Shown: positions 34,668 through 42,989, counted from the first letter of the stretch. The stretch is DNA of 64,000 nt from Prauserella rugosa (GCF_000719975.1 NZ_JOIJ01000001.1:1-64000), one strand, 5' to 3'. Numbers and translations are program-made. Notes: generated from the letters alone by a model not told the origin.

Positions 34668-35415
34668 CGTCCTGCACGACATCACCGCCGTGCTGCAGAG
34701 CCACCTCGACGAACCGTGGTTGTGGCTGCTGGTGTTCGCGGTGGCGGGCCTGGACGCGTTGCTGCCGTTCATGCCGAGCGAGACGACCGTGATCACGATG
34801 GCGGTGCTGCTCGGGCACGGTGACATCGGCGGGCTCGTGCTGCTCACCGTCGTGGGCGCGGTCGGAGCCTGGGCGGGCGACTGCGGCGGCCACTGGCTGG
34901 GGCGGACGTTCGGACCGCGGGGCATCGCACGGATGCTGCGGCACGAACGCGGCAGACGGAACTTCGCGTGGGCCTCGGACAAGCTCCACCGGCACGCCGT
35001 GGTGCTGATCATCGCGGGGCGTTACGTGCCGGGTGGCCGCGTCGCCTCGGCGCTGGCGACCGGCAGCCTGCGGTACCCGTTCGGCAGGTTCGCGCTGCTG
35101 GACATCGTCGGCACCACGGTGTGGTCGGTGTACTCGGTGCTCATCGGCGTGCTGGGGGCGGCGAGTTTCGCAGGCGACCCGGTCGCGGGACTGCTCGTGG
35201 CGTTCACGCTGGGTCTGGTGCTGATGGCTTCCATCGAGATCGGCAGGCGGATAGCGTCGCGCCATGCACGACGACACCAACGGGACCCTGACCTACCCGG
35301 AGCATCTGACGGCGTTCGACGAACACACGGAGGCACTGAGGAAGGCGGCGCTGACGGCGGGCCCGGAGGCGACGGTGCCCACGTGTCCGAACTGGACAGT
35401 CGGACGTCTCGTTAG
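34660..35415 (+). CDS. DedA/SNARE-associated family membrane protein
   Basis: 251 residues. DedA features: LPFMPSETTVITMAVLLG, GDCGGHWLGRTFG, and AGRYVPGGRVASALATGSLRYPFGRF (the conserved FxRxxPxxR-like region), plus four to five membrane helices. DedA proteins are undecaprenyl-phosphate or phospholipid translocases. ATG at 34660 overlaps the upstream stop by 8 nt. The last ~50 residues (from ~205) overlap the next gene by 152 nt in another frame and are hydrophilic and unconserved, so the true C terminus may be unusual. Confidence 0.85.
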   Translation: MFDVLHDITAVLQSHLDEPWLWLLVFAVAGLDALLPFMPSETTVITMAVLLGHGDIGGLVLLTVVGAVGAWAGDCGGHWLGRTFGPRGIARMLRHERGRRNFAWASDKLHRHAVVLIIAGRYVPGGRVASALATGSLRYPFGRFALLDIVGTTVWSVYSVLIGVLGAASFAGDPVAGLLVAFTLGLVLMASIEIGRRIASRHARRHQRDPDLPGASDGVRRTHGGTEEGGADGGPGGDGAHVSELDSRTSR

Positions 35416-36004
35416 GCATCTCGCCGCGGTGCATTCCTGGGTACTGGCGTGCATCGCCGACCCGCACGGCACCGAGACACGCGGCGAACGCGCGCCGAAG
35501 GAGTGGGACGAGCTGCTGCCGTGGTGGGACGAGCGGAGGAAGGAGCTGCGCGCGGCGTTCGACCGTGGCGCGGACACGCCCGCACAGGTGCCGTTCGGCT
35601 TCTACGAGGCGAATCTCGGCTCCTGGGCGCGGCGGCAGGCCCACGAGGCGGCGATCCACCGGATCGACGTCGAACTGGCCGCGGGTGCTGAACCGACGAC
35701 GTTCGACACCGCGTTCGCCACCGACGGCGCCGACGAGGCACTGTCGATGATCCTCCACCGGCGCACGGCCGACTGGTCGGCGGTCGAGGCCGCGGGAACC
35801 GTTCTCGTGCACGCCGAGGACGCGCGCACGTTGTGGTCGTTGACGCTCACGCCGGGCGAGCGGCCCACGCTGGGTGGCCCCGCCGAGCCCGACGTGACGC
35901 TCAGCGGCGACGCCGACGCGGTGTACAAGCGGCTCTGGCGCAGGCCGGCGAACGTGTCGATCACCGGCGAGCAGACGTTGCTCGACGTGCTGGAGACCCC
36001 CTGA
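35264..36004 (+). CDS. Maleylpyruvate isomerase-family, mycothiol-dependent enzyme
   Basis: 246 residues, DinB-like MDMPI family. CPNWTVGRLVRHLAAVHSW holds the metal-binding His, and WARRQAHEAAIHRIDVELA (split: ARRQAHEAAIHRIDVE) the second and third His of the usual triad. C-terminal domain ends ITGEQTLLDVLETP. Such enzymes use mycothiol as thiol cofactor in isomerisation or transfer; substrate unknown. ATG at 35264 lies inside dedA; the N-terminal residues before CPNW are typical of the family, so this start is plausible in spite of the overlap. Confidence 0.83.
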   Translation: MHDDTNGTLTYPEHLTAFDEHTEALRKAALTAGPEATVPTCPNWTVGRLVRHLAAVHSWVLACIADPHGTETRGERAPKEWDELLPWWDERRKELRAAFDRGADTPAQVPFGFYEANLGSWARRQAHEAAIHRIDVELAAGAEPTTFDTAFATDGADEALSMILHRRTADWSAVEAAGTVLVHAEDARTLWSLTLTPGERPTLGGPAEPDVTLSGDADAVYKRLWRRPANVSITGEQTLLDVLETP

Positions 36005-36039
36005 CCAGCGCCGACGTCGACGGGCGATAATGGGAAGCC

Positions 36040-36909
36040 GTGCCCGACACGCGTAAGTACGTCATCACCTTCGGCTGCCCCGACCGCACGGGGATCGTCG
36101 CCCGCATCTCCTCGTTCCTGGCCGAACTGGGCGGGTGGATCACCGACTCGGCCTACCACACCGACCCGGACACGGGGTGGTTCTTCACGCGCCAGGTGGT
36201 GACGGCCGAATCCATCCCGCTCGAGATCGACGAGCTGCGCGCGCGGTTCGCCGGCATCGCCCGCTCGCTGGGTGCGGAGGCGAACTGGAAGATCTTCGAC
36301 AGCGCCGAACGCAGGCGTGTGGTGATCCTCGTGTCGAAGGAGGGGCACTGCCTGTACGACCTGCTCGGCCGCGTCGCATCCGGCGAGCTGGACGTCGACG
36401 TGCCCGCCGTGATCGGCAACCACGACAACCTCGCCGACATCACGCGGGCGCACGGGATTCCGTTCCACCACGTGCCCTTCGGCAAGGACCCGGAGGAGAA
36501 GGCCGAGGCGTTCGCGCAGGTGGCGAAGCTGGTCGCCGAGCACGACCCGCACGCCGTGGTGCTGGCGCGGTTCATGCAGATCCTGCCTCCGGAGTTGTGC
36601 GAGGCGTGGGCGGGCCGCGCGATCAACATCCACCACAGCTTCCTGCCGTCGTTCGTCGGTGCGCGGCCGTACCACCAGGCCGCGGCGCGCGGGGTGAAGC
36701 TCGTCGGCGCGACGTGCCACTACGTGACCGCCGACCTCGACGCGGGTCCGATCATCGAGCAGGACGTGCTACGCGTGGACCACACCGACTCGGTGGACGA
36801 CATGGTGCGCAAGGGCCGCGACGTGGAGAAGGTGACGCTCTCCCGCGGCCTGCGGTGGCACCTAGAGGGCCGCGTCCTCGTGCACGGCAACCGGACCATG
36901 GTCTTCTGA
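36040..36909 (+). CDS. purU: Formyltetrahydrofolate deformylase
   Basis: 289 residues. N-terminal ACT domain (YVITFGCPDRTGIVARISSFLAE) and a C-terminal formyltransferase-like domain with VIGNHDNL, VLARFMQILP, INIHHSFLPSFVGARPYHQA and ATCHYVTADLDAGPIIEQD, which holds catalytic Asn, His and Asp. Hydrolyses 10-formyl-THF to THF and formate. GTG at 36040. Its 3' end overlaps the convergent FecE-like gene by 48 nt. Confidence 0.95.
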   Translation: MPDTRKYVITFGCPDRTGIVARISSFLAELGGWITDSAYHTDPDTGWFFTRQVVTAESIPLEIDELRARFAGIARSLGAEANWKIFDSAERRRVVILVSKEGHCLYDLLGRVASGELDVDVPAVIGNHDNLADITRAHGIPFHHVPFGKDPEEKAEAFAQVAKLVAEHDPHAVVLARFMQILPPELCEAWAGRAINIHHSFLPSFVGARPYHQAAARGVKLVGATCHYVTADLDAGPIIEQDVLRVDHTDSVDDMVRKGRDVEKVTLSRGLRWHLEGRVLVHGNRTMVF

Positions 36910-37725
36910 GCCGCCCTCGCCCGAACCGCGCCGTGCTCTTTTCTGCCGTGCCGCGGGAACGATCATCGGGGTGCCGGTCTCGGGGTCGTCGACGACCCGG
37001 CAGCGCAGGCCGAACACGTCCTCGACGAGCTCGGCGGTGACGATCCGCGACGGATCCCCCTGCGCCGCGACCGTACCGCCGGGGCGCATGACGACGAGGT
37101 TCGTGGCGTAGCGGCACGCCTGGTTGAGGTCGTGCAGCACGGCCACGAGGGTGTGCTCGCCGCCCGCGTGCAGATCGGCGCACAGGTCGAGCACCTCGAT
37201 CTGGTGGGCGATGTCGAGGAAGGTCGTCGGTTCGTCGAGCAGCAGGATCGGTGTGCGCTGGGCCAGCACCATCGCCAGCCACACGCGTTGCCGCTGCCCG
37301 CCGGACAGTTCGTCGACGACCCGCTCGGCCAGTCCGGCCACGCCCGTCAGCCGCATCGACTCGGCGACGACGGCCTCGTCCTCTGCCGACCACTGGCGGA
37401 GCACGCTCTGGTGCGGGTACCGGCCGCGGGCGACGAGGTCGCCGACCGTGATGCCGCCGGGCGCCGTGGACGACTGCGGGAGCAGGCCGAGCCGCTTGGC
37501 CACGTCCTTCGACCGCTGCGAGGTGATCGCCTTGCCGTCGAGCTGCACCACTCCGGCCTGCGGTTTGAGCATCCTGGCGAGGGCCTTGAGCAGGGTCGAC
37601 TTACCGCACGCGTTGGGCCCGATGATCACGGTGAACGAGCCGTCGGGGATCTCGACCGACAGCCCGGTAGCCACGGTGGACTGTTCGTAGGTGAGCGTGA
37701 GGTCGTCGGCGCGCAGCCTCGTCAT
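36862..37725 (-). CDS. Iron-siderophore ABC transporter ATP-binding protein
   Basis: 287 residues, FecE/FepC family. Walker A GPNACGKSTL, Q-loop LLPQSS, signature LSGGQRQRVWLAM, Walker B ILLLDEPTTFLD, H-loop VLHDLNQ. Powers uptake of ferric siderophore by the two adjacent permeases. ATG at 37725 overlaps the permease stop (ATGA). The last ~16 codons run into the 3' end of purU on the other strand. Confidence 0.95.
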   Translation of the reverse strand: MTRLRADDLTLTYEQSTVATGLSVEIPDGSFTVIIGPNACGKSTLLKALARMLKPQAGVVQLDGKAITSQRSKDVAKRLGLLPQSSTAPGGITVGDLVARGRYPHQSVLRQWSAEDEAVVAESMRLTGVAGLAERVVDELSGGQRQRVWLAMVLAQRTPILLLDEPTTFLDIAHQIEVLDLCADLHAGGEHTLVAVLHDLNQACRYATNLVVMRPGGTVAAQGDPSRIVTAELVEDVFGLRCRVVDDPETGTPMIVPAARQKRARRGSGEGGSEDHGPVAVHEDAAL

Positions 37726-38819
37726 GCGTATCTGCCCTTTCCGCGCCATTCGGACGCCAGCAACCAGATCAGGTACAGCCCGCCGACGCATCCGGTCGCC
37801 GTGCCGACGGGCAGCTGCGCGGCGGGGAAGAGTTGTTGCACCACCAGATCGCCCGCCGAGAGCAGCAGCGCACCGACCAGCGCCGTCGTCACCAGGCCGG
37901 GCGCGGACGAGCGGGTGAGCCTGCGCGCGAGCTGCGGTGCGGCCAGCGCGACGAACGAGATCGGCCCTGCCGCGGCGACCGCGAACGCCGCCAGCAGCAC
38001 GCTCACGCCGATGAGCACGGTGCGGTCGCGGCCGGTGTGCACGCCGAGCGCACCGGCGGTCTCGTCGCCTAGTTCCATCATCGACAGCGACCGCGCACGC
38101 GACAGCGCGACGGGCAGCAGCACGGCGAACGTGACGGCGGCCGCGACGACGTGTTCCCAGCCGCGGGAGTTGACGCTGCCCACGAGCCACGCCTGCGCGG
38201 TGAGCGCGTCGTGGAGGCTGGCCCGGGTGATGAGGAACGCGTTGGCGGCCACGGCGAGTGCGTTCACGCCGATGCCCATCAGCACGAACCGCAGCCCGCT
38301 CACGCCGCGGTGGTAGGCGAGCACGTAGATGAGCAGCGCGGCCGTGATCCCGCCGGCCAGCGCACCGAGCGAGACCTGCAGCATCGTGCCGCCGACCACG
38401 GTGATCACCACGAGCGCCCCGGTGGCCGCACCACTGGTGAAGCCGATGACGTCGGGGCTGCCCAGCGAGTTGCGGGTCACCGTCTGCAGGATCGCGCCGC
38501 TGACGCCGAGCATCGCACCGACGAGCACCGCGACGAGCAACCGCGGCAGCATGAGCGTGTAGACGACGAAATCGCCGGTCTCGTCCCCCACGCCGGCCAG
38601 TGAGGCCAGCACCTGACCGAGGCTGAGCGAGTACTCGCCCGCGGTGAGGGTCACGACCATGACGAGGGCGATCAGCACCGCCGCGGTGAGCGCCACGGCG
38701 AGGGTGCGTGGCGCGACGCGCACCGACAGCCCGCCCACGCGCACGACCCGGCCGGTCACGGGCGCGTCCACACCCGGTGCGTTCGCGGAGGTCCTCGCGG
38801 AGGTGTTCGCGGGGGTCAC
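37722..38819 (-). CDS. Iron-siderophore ABC transporter permease (FecCD family), second subunit
   Basis: 365 residues, about nine membrane helices. FecCD motifs: LPRLLVAVLVGAMLGVSGAILQTVTRNSLGSPDVIGFTSGA (as LPRLLVAVLVG, then ILQTVTRNSLGSPD), ETAGALGVHTGR and AAAGPISFVALAAPQLAR. GTG at 38819 overlaps the first permease stop (GTGA). Forms the heterodimeric channel with the next gene. Confidence 0.93.
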   Translation of the reverse strand: MTPANTSARTSANAPGVDAPVTGRVVRVGGLSVRVAPRTLAVALTAAVLIALVMVVTLTAGEYSLSLGQVLASLAGVGDETGDFVVYTLMLPRLLVAVLVGAMLGVSGAILQTVTRNSLGSPDVIGFTSGAATGALVVITVVGGTMLQVSLGALAGGITAALLIYVLAYHRGVSGLRFVLMGIGVNALAVAANAFLITRASLHDALTAQAWLVGSVNSRGWEHVVAAAVTFAVLLPVALSRARSLSMMELGDETAGALGVHTGRDRTVLIGVSVLLAAFAVAAAGPISFVALAAPQLARRLTRSSAPGLVTTALVGALLLSAGDLVVQQLFPAAQLPVGTATGCVGGLYLIWLLASEWRGKGRYA

Positions 38820-39961
38820 AGGGAGGCCAGCTTTCGCTTGCGGCACAGGGCGAGGAACACCGGAACACCGAGGACGGCGGTGACGATGCCGACCTGGATC
38901 TCGGCGGGCGGGGCGATGATCCGGCCCACCAGGTCGGCCCCGACGAGCAGGGTGGGAGCCAGCACCAGCGAGTACGGCAGCACCCACCGTTGGTCGGGTC
39001 CGGCGATGAACCGGGCCACGTGCGGCACGGCCAGGCCGACGAATCCGATGGGGCCGACGGCCGCCGTGGCCGCGCCGCACAGCAACGTGATGGCCACGGC
39101 GCCGGCGACGCGGATGCGGTCGGGATGGGCGCCCAGCGCGCGGCCGAGGTCGTCGCCCATGGCCAGGGCGTTGAGGGGCCGCACGAGCAGCAGTGCGGCC
39201 ACGATGCCGACGGCGATGAACGGCAGCACGGGCACGAGCACGTCGTAGTAGCGGCCGGACAGCGAGCCGACCTGCCAGCGCCGGAACTCCTCGAACGCGT
39301 CGGGGGCGGTGAGCATGAGGCCGCTGTTGACGGCGAACAGGACGGCCGTGACGGCGGCACCCGCGACGACGAGACGTTCGGGCGTGGCTCGGGCCGATCC
39401 GGCGCTGCCGAGCGCGTAGACGACGACGCTGGCCACGGCGGCGCCCGCGAAGGCGAGCCACACGTAGCCGAGGACGCTGGTGATGCCGAACCAGGTCAGG
39501 GCCAGTGCGACACCGGTGGAGGCGCCCATGGTGATGCCGAGCAGGCCGGGGTCGGCGAGCGGGTTACGGGTCAACGCCTGCATGAGCGCCCCCGCCAGCC
39601 CGAGGCTCGCGCCGACCAGCATGGCCAGGATCGTGCGCGGGATTCGGTACTCGTGGATGACGACGGCGTCGTCGGAGCCGTCGTGGTGCCACAGCACGTC
39701 CCACGTGTGCAGGAACGCGATGTCCTTGGAGCCCAGCCACACGCTGGCCAGGGCGAGCAGTGCGAGTGCGCCGAGCGCGACCGCGAGTCCCACGCCGCGC
39801 ACCACGGTGGCGCCCGCCCCCGACCGGGCCCCGGAGCCGGATGCGGTGCCGGCTGCCGAGTCGGGTGCGGTGCCGGGTGCGGAGCCGGGTGCCGAGTCGG
39901 TCCGGGAGCCGGCCTCGGACGGAGACGGCTCGGGGTCGGCCGCACTGACGGTCGGGGACAT
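38816..39961 (-). CDS. Iron-siderophore ABC transporter permease (FecCD family), first subunit
   Basis: 381 residues. A ~45-residue Ser/Gly/Ala/Pro-rich N-terminal extension precedes the permease fold (IPRTILAMLVGASLGLAGALMQ, TRNPLADPGLLGI, LGRALGAHPDRIR, GPIGFVGLAVPHVARFIAG). First gene of the importer operon permease-permease-ATPase; no substrate-binding lipoprotein is in the window. ATG at 39961 is overlapped by the iron box, which suggests a leaderless transcript or a start further downstream (GTG codons near VVRGVG). Confidence 0.92.
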   Translation of the reverse strand: MSPTVSAADPEPSPSEAGSRTDSAPGSAPGTAPDSAAGTASGSGARSGAGATVVRGVGLAVALGALALLALASVWLGSKDIAFLHTWDVLWHHDGSDDAVVIHEYRIPRTILAMLVGASLGLAGALMQALTRNPLADPGLLGITMGASTGVALALTWFGITSVLGYVWLAFAGAAVASVVVYALGSAGSARATPERLVVAGAAVTAVLFAVNSGLMLTAPDAFEEFRRWQVGSLSGRYYDVLVPVLPFIAVGIVAALLLVRPLNALAMGDDLGRALGAHPDRIRVAGAVAITLLCGAATAAVGPIGFVGLAVPHVARFIAGPDQRWVLPYSLVLAPTLLVGADLVGRIIAPPAEIQVGIVTAVLGVPVFLALCRKRKLASL

Positions 39962-39979
39962 AAGGTGAGGCTAACCAAT
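39961..39979. promoter_or_regulatory. IdeR/DmdR (DtxR-family) iron box
   Basis: TAAGGTGAGGCTAACCAAT matches the 19-bp consensus TTAGGTTAGGCTAACCTAA at 15 positions. It covers the start of the siderophore permease operon, so iron-loaded IdeR/DmdR would block transcription there. Confidence 0.85.
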
Positions 39980-40028
39980 CGGGTGATCGCCCACGATGTG
40001 TGCGTCCCCACGCAGAGCGCCCGGGCCC

Positions 40029-40175
40029 CGTGTTGCGCACTCAGGGACGCGTGTTGCGCCTTCGGGGGCCCGTGTTGCGCATCGGGGAGCGCGTGTTGCC
40101 GATTCAGGGGCCCGTGTTGCGGACTCAGGGTGTCGTGTGGTGGATCCAAGGGCCCGTGTTGTGGATCCGAGGGCC
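40029..40175. repeat. 21-bp minisatellite array C (7 units)
   Basis: Seven 21-bp units beginning CGTGTTGCG (later units decay to CGTGTTGCC, CGTGTGGTG, CGTGTTGTG), with variable 12-nt remainders. It lies 50 nt upstream of the iron box of the permease operon and upstream of the LysE-type gene on the other strand. Same family and period as arrays A and B. Confidence 0.92.
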
Positions 40176-40241
40176 CGCAACCGGTGGCGGCGCCGCGGAA
40201 ATACATTGCGCCGGACAGCCGAGCCGGCCCAAAGTGCGCGC

Positions 40242-40394
40242 ATGACCTGGCCACCCACATTCCGTCCGCCATCCATCGACCGCGCACTCCCCGAGCGCCG
40301 CGGAGTCCCCGCCGTCGGGGTCCCGGCCGCGCGCGGGGTCGTGGTGCAGCGACAGCGGCAGTACGTCGGAAGGTCGACCGCCACGCGGCGATGA
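40242..40394 (+). CDS. Possible 50-residue leader ORF coupled to the LysE-type gene
   Basis: ATG at 40242 opens a Pro/Arg/Val-rich 50-codon frame (MTWPPTFRPPSID...) whose TGA overlaps the next ATG as ATGA. No ribosome site is clear and the composition is not distinctive. The exact 4-base overlap is the only argument for it. Confidence 0.25.
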   Translation: MTWPPTFRPPSIDRALPERRGVPAVGVPAARGVVVQRQRQYVGRSTATRR

Positions 40395-41026
40395 CCGGCG
40401 GTTCCGCCGTGGGCGGAGCACTATTGGCCGGCCTCGCCGCGGGATACGGCATCGCGATCCCCGTCGGCGCGGTCGGCGCGTACCTGGTCACGCTCGCGGC
40501 CCGCAGCCGCCGCGACGTCGCGATGGCGGCGGCTCTCGGCGTCGCGACCGCGGACGGCGGATACGCCGTGCTCGGCGGTCGCGCCGTGGCCGACGTCCTG
40601 GAACCCGTGGCGACGCCGCTGCGCTGGACGTCCGCGGTGGTGCTGGTCGCAATCACCGGCCTGATCGCGGGCTCGGCGGTCACCCGGCACCGGCGGCAGG
40701 CGAACACGCGTCCGGCCGCACCAGTGCACAGCAGCCTGTCGACGCGTGACGCCCCGCCGACACACGGCACCCCGCCGGCACGCGGTATCCCATCGAGTCC
40801 CGGGCGTGCCTACGTGGCACTCCTGGCGCTCACCGGCCTGAACCCGACGACGGTCACCTACTTCGCGGCGTCGGCGAGCTGGCAGCTGGCGCTGGCGTGT
40901 GCGGGTTCGGCGCTCGGCCGCATCGTCTCCGGGCCGCGCGGCCGCCTGGTGACAGCTGTGGTGTCGAGCACCATGGTGATCGGGCTCGCTGCCCTCACCG
41001 CCTTCGACGTGCGAATATGGTCGTGA
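40391..41026 (+). CDS. LysE-type transporter-like protein, apparently internally shortened
   Basis: 211 residues. The N-terminal half (LAGLAAGYGIAIPVGAVGAYLVTLAARS, LGVATADGGYAVLGG) and the C-terminal half (YVALLALTGLNPTTVTYFAA, SASWQLALACAGSALGRIVSGPRGRLVTA) match actinobacterial LysE-family exporters. Normal members have a further membrane helix between the NPxTVxYFAA and SASWQ blocks; here they are fused, and a ~40-residue Pro/Arg/His-rich linker sits before the second half. It may be non-functional. ATG at 40391. Confidence 0.65.
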   Translation: MTGGSAVGGALLAGLAAGYGIAIPVGAVGAYLVTLAARSRRDVAMAAALGVATADGGYAVLGGRAVADVLEPVATPLRWTSAVVLVAITGLIAGSAVTRHRRQANTRPAAPVHSSLSTRDAPPTHGTPPARGIPSSPGRAYVALLALTGLNPTTVTYFAASASWQLALACAGSALGRIVSGPRGRLVTAVVSSTMVIGLAALTAFDVRIWS

Positions 41027-41043
41027 ACCCGGCATTCGGGTTC

Positions 41044-41090
41044 CCGGACGAGGGAGCCGTACCCGGACGCGCGACAAGACGGCCACGGAA
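41044..41090 (+). ncRNA. Guanidine-III (ykkC-III) riboswitch
   Basis: The conserved blocks are all present in order: CCGGACGAG (41044-41052), GCCGTACCCGG (41056-41066), GACAAGACGGC (41073-41083). GCCGT pairs with ACGGC as the core stem and CCGG pairs with CCGG to form the pseudoknot, as in the known Thermobifida fusca guanidine-III aptamer. It ends 10 nt before the SugE start, so ligand binding should affect initiation, with AAAGGGG as the ribosome site. Confidence 0.88.
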
Positions 41091-41100
41091 AGGGGTTGTC

Positions 41101-41415
41101 ATGTCGTGGCTCGTGTTGATCCTGTCCGGGCTGTTCGAGGCCGTGTGGGCCACTGCCCTCGGCAAGGCGGCGGGATTCACCAGGCTGTGGCCGTCGCTCG
41201 TCTTCGTCGTGGGACTCGCGCTGAGCATGGGCGGACTGGCCTACGCGATGCGTGATCTGCCGACCGGCACCGCCTACGCCGTGTGGGTCGCGATCGGCGC
41301 GGTCGGCACGGCGGGCTACGCGATGCTCACCGGCGACGAGGCCGCGTCGGTGCTGAAGGTCGTGTTTCTCGCCGGCATCATCGGCTGCGTCATCGGCCTG
41401 AAAACGGTCAGCTAG
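41101..41415 (+). CDS. sugE: SugE/Gdx-type small multidrug resistance protein, guanidinium exporter
   Basis: 104 residues with four membrane helices. Glu13 in [16 protein letters not shown] is the coupling residue; [17 protein letters not shown] is the SMR signature; the C terminus [10 protein letters not shown] is typical of SugE. The riboswitch just upstream is specific for guanidine, which assigns it to the Gdx subgroup that exports guanidinium in exchange for protons. ATG at 41101. Its stop codon overlaps the convergent mbtH stop. Confidence 0.93.
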   Translation: MSWLVLILSGLFEAVWATALGKAAGFTRLWPSLVFVVGLALSMGGLAYAMRDLPTGTAYAVWVAIGAVGTAGYAMLTGDEAASVLKVVFLAGIIGCVIGLKTVS

Positions 41416-41603
41416 CGGATGCTCGCCGGCCGGAGGTCGGTCCAATGGGTGTCGATGTAGGACAGACACGCCTGCCGGGAGTCCTCACCGAACACCACGC
41501 GCCATCCGGCCGGCACATCCACAAAGGACGGCCAGAGCGAATGCTGGTCCTCGTCGTTGACGAGCACGTAGAACCGGCCCTCGTTGTCCTCGAACGGATT
41601 CAT
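41412..41603 (-). CDS. MbtH-family protein
   Basis: 63 residues. [33 protein letters not shown] and [12 protein letters not shown] contain the invariant SLWP, VPAGW and WTDLRP of the family (shown here in parts). MbtH proteins bind and activate NRPS adenylation domains; no NRPS is in the window. ATG at 41603, 16 nt after the monooxygenase stop, so in the same iron-controlled operon. Confidence 0.93.
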   Translation of the reverse strand: MNPFEDNEGRFYVLVNDEDQHSLWPSFVDVPAGWRVVFGEDSRQACLSYIDTHWTDLRPASIR

Positions 41604-41619
41604 GGTTCTTTCCAGCCTT

Positions 41620-42942
41620 TCAGGACTGTCCACTCGTGACGAATGTCGGCAACACACGTCCGCTTCGGCGCTGCAGCACCGAGTCGAGGATCTCCCCGGA
41701 ACGGATCGCGTTGTTCGACAGCAGCGACGAGGTGATGCCGTGCGTGTGTTCGGTCGCCCCGCCCTGGAGGTAGATCCCGGCCGACAACTCGCCCGGCGCG
41801 TGCACGCGGTAGTCGCGTTCGATGCGGGGCCTGCCCGTCGTGTCCCTGCCCACGTACGGGGCGAGCGCACCGAGCTGGGCGTCGATGTCGGCCGACCGGT
41901 ATCCGGTGGCGTACACGACGACGTCGGCGTCGAGCACGGTTTTCTCCCCCGTGCTCAGCGATTCCACGGTGGCCTGCACCCCTCCGGAGGTCTCGACCAC
42001 GTCGGTAGCGCGTGAGGCGTGGAAGAACCGCAACCGCTCGCGCCCGAGCACGCGCTCGCGGTACAGCCGCCGGTACAGGTCGTCGATGAGTTCCAGGTCG
42101 ACCACCGAGTAGTTGGTGTTGGCGTGGTAGTCCATCAGCCGGTCCTTGACGTCCTGCGGTGCGCCGTAGAACTCGTCGACCGCGTCGGGGTCGAAAATGC
42201 GGTTGGCGAATCCGCTGTCGTCGGAAGGGCTGTAGCCGAACCGCGAGAACACCGAGCACACCTCGGCATCGGTGAACGTCGAGTGCAGGTGCGCCGTCAC
42301 CTCGGCGGCACTCTGACCCGCGCCCACGACGACGAACCGCGCGGCATCGGAAGGCGTCTCCCGGATGCGGTGCAGCAGCTGACTGTTGTGCCAGATGCGC
42401 TCCGACAGCTCGACGCCCTCGGGCACGCGCGGCACCAGTCCGGTCGCGAGCACGACGTTGCGGGCGCGGTACACCTCGCCGGATGCCGATCGCACGTCGA
42501 CGTAGGCGATCTCCCCCGCGTCGAACACGGGCTCGAGCCCGACGACGTCGGCTCCGTAGGACACCATGTCGTCGACCTGCGCGGCGGCCCACTCGAAGTA
42601 GTCGTGGAACTCGGCGCGCAGGGGGAACAACGTCTTGTGGTTGACGAAGTCCACGAGCCTGCCCCGGTCGTGCAGGTAGGCCAGGAAACTGAACCCGCTG
42701 GTGGGGTTCCGCAGCGTGACGAGGTCCTTCAGGAACGACACCTGCATCGTGGCGTCGTCGATCAGCATCCCGCGGTGCCAGCCGAACGACTCCTGCCGCT
42801 CGAGGAAATGCGCCGTCACCGGCTCGACGTCCGCGGCGCGATTGTGCTCGGCCACGGCGATCGCGAGCGCGAGGTTGGACGGCCCGAAACCGACACCCAC
42901 CAGGTCGTACACCGGGGTGTCGCCTGCGAGTCCCTGTGCCAT
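41620..42942 (-). CDS. L-ornithine/L-lysine N-monooxygenase (siderophore)
   Basis: 440 residues, IucD/SidA/PvdA family. FAD site [15 protein letters not shown], substrate loop [25 protein letters not shown] (as [15 protein letters not shown]), NADPH site [12 protein letters not shown], and C-terminal ATGYRS and [20 protein letters not shown]. It hydroxylates the side-chain amine of ornithine, the first step of hydroxamate siderophores. Neighbouring formyltransferase indicates ornithine rather than lysine. ATG at 42942; iron box 29 nt upstream. Confidence 0.93.
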   Translation of the reverse strand: MAQGLAGDTPVYDLVGVGFGPSNLALAIAVAEHNRAADVEPVTAHFLERQESFGWHRGMLIDDATMQVSFLKDLVTLRNPTSGFSFLAYLHDRGRLVDFVNHKTLFPLRAEFHDYFEWAAAQVDDMVSYGADVVGLEPVFDAGEIAYVDVRSASGEVYRARNVVLATGLVPRVPEGVELSERIWHNSQLLHRIRETPSDAARFVVVGAGQSAAEVTAHLHSTFTDAEVCSVFSRFGYSPSDDSGFANRIFDPDAVDEFYGAPQDVKDRLMDYHANTNYSVVDLELIDDLYRRLYRERVLGRERLRFFHASRATDVVETSGGVQATVESLSTGEKTVLDADVVVYATGYRSADIDAQLGALAPYVGRDTTGRPRIERDYRVHAPGELSAGIYLQGGATEHTHGITSSLLSNNAIRSGEILDSVLQRRSGRVLPTFVTSGQS

Positions 42943-42970
42943 ACGTGTCCCATCGCCTAGTCAGCCAGAC

Positions 42971-42989
42971 GGAGGCTACCCTAACCTAA
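42971..42989. promoter_or_regulatory. IdeR/DmdR iron box for the monooxygenase-mbtH operon
   Basis: Minus strand TTAGGTTAGGGTAGCCTCC matches 15 of 19 positions of the DtxR-family consensus. It lies 29-47 nt upstream of the monooxygenase start. A weaker partial match follows at 42991-43009 on the plus strand. Confidence 0.82.

Noticed and set aside
36862..39360. A fused permease-ATPase reading frame of 832 residues
   Set aside because: The upstream section is out of frame with the two FecCD permeases and has no coding character; ATPase starts at 37725 with an ATGA overlap.
41044..41090. Guanidine-I (ykkC) or guanidine-II (mini-ykkC) riboswitch
   Set aside because: Neither the ACGR tandem hairpins of class II nor the larger class I core is present; the blocks match class III.
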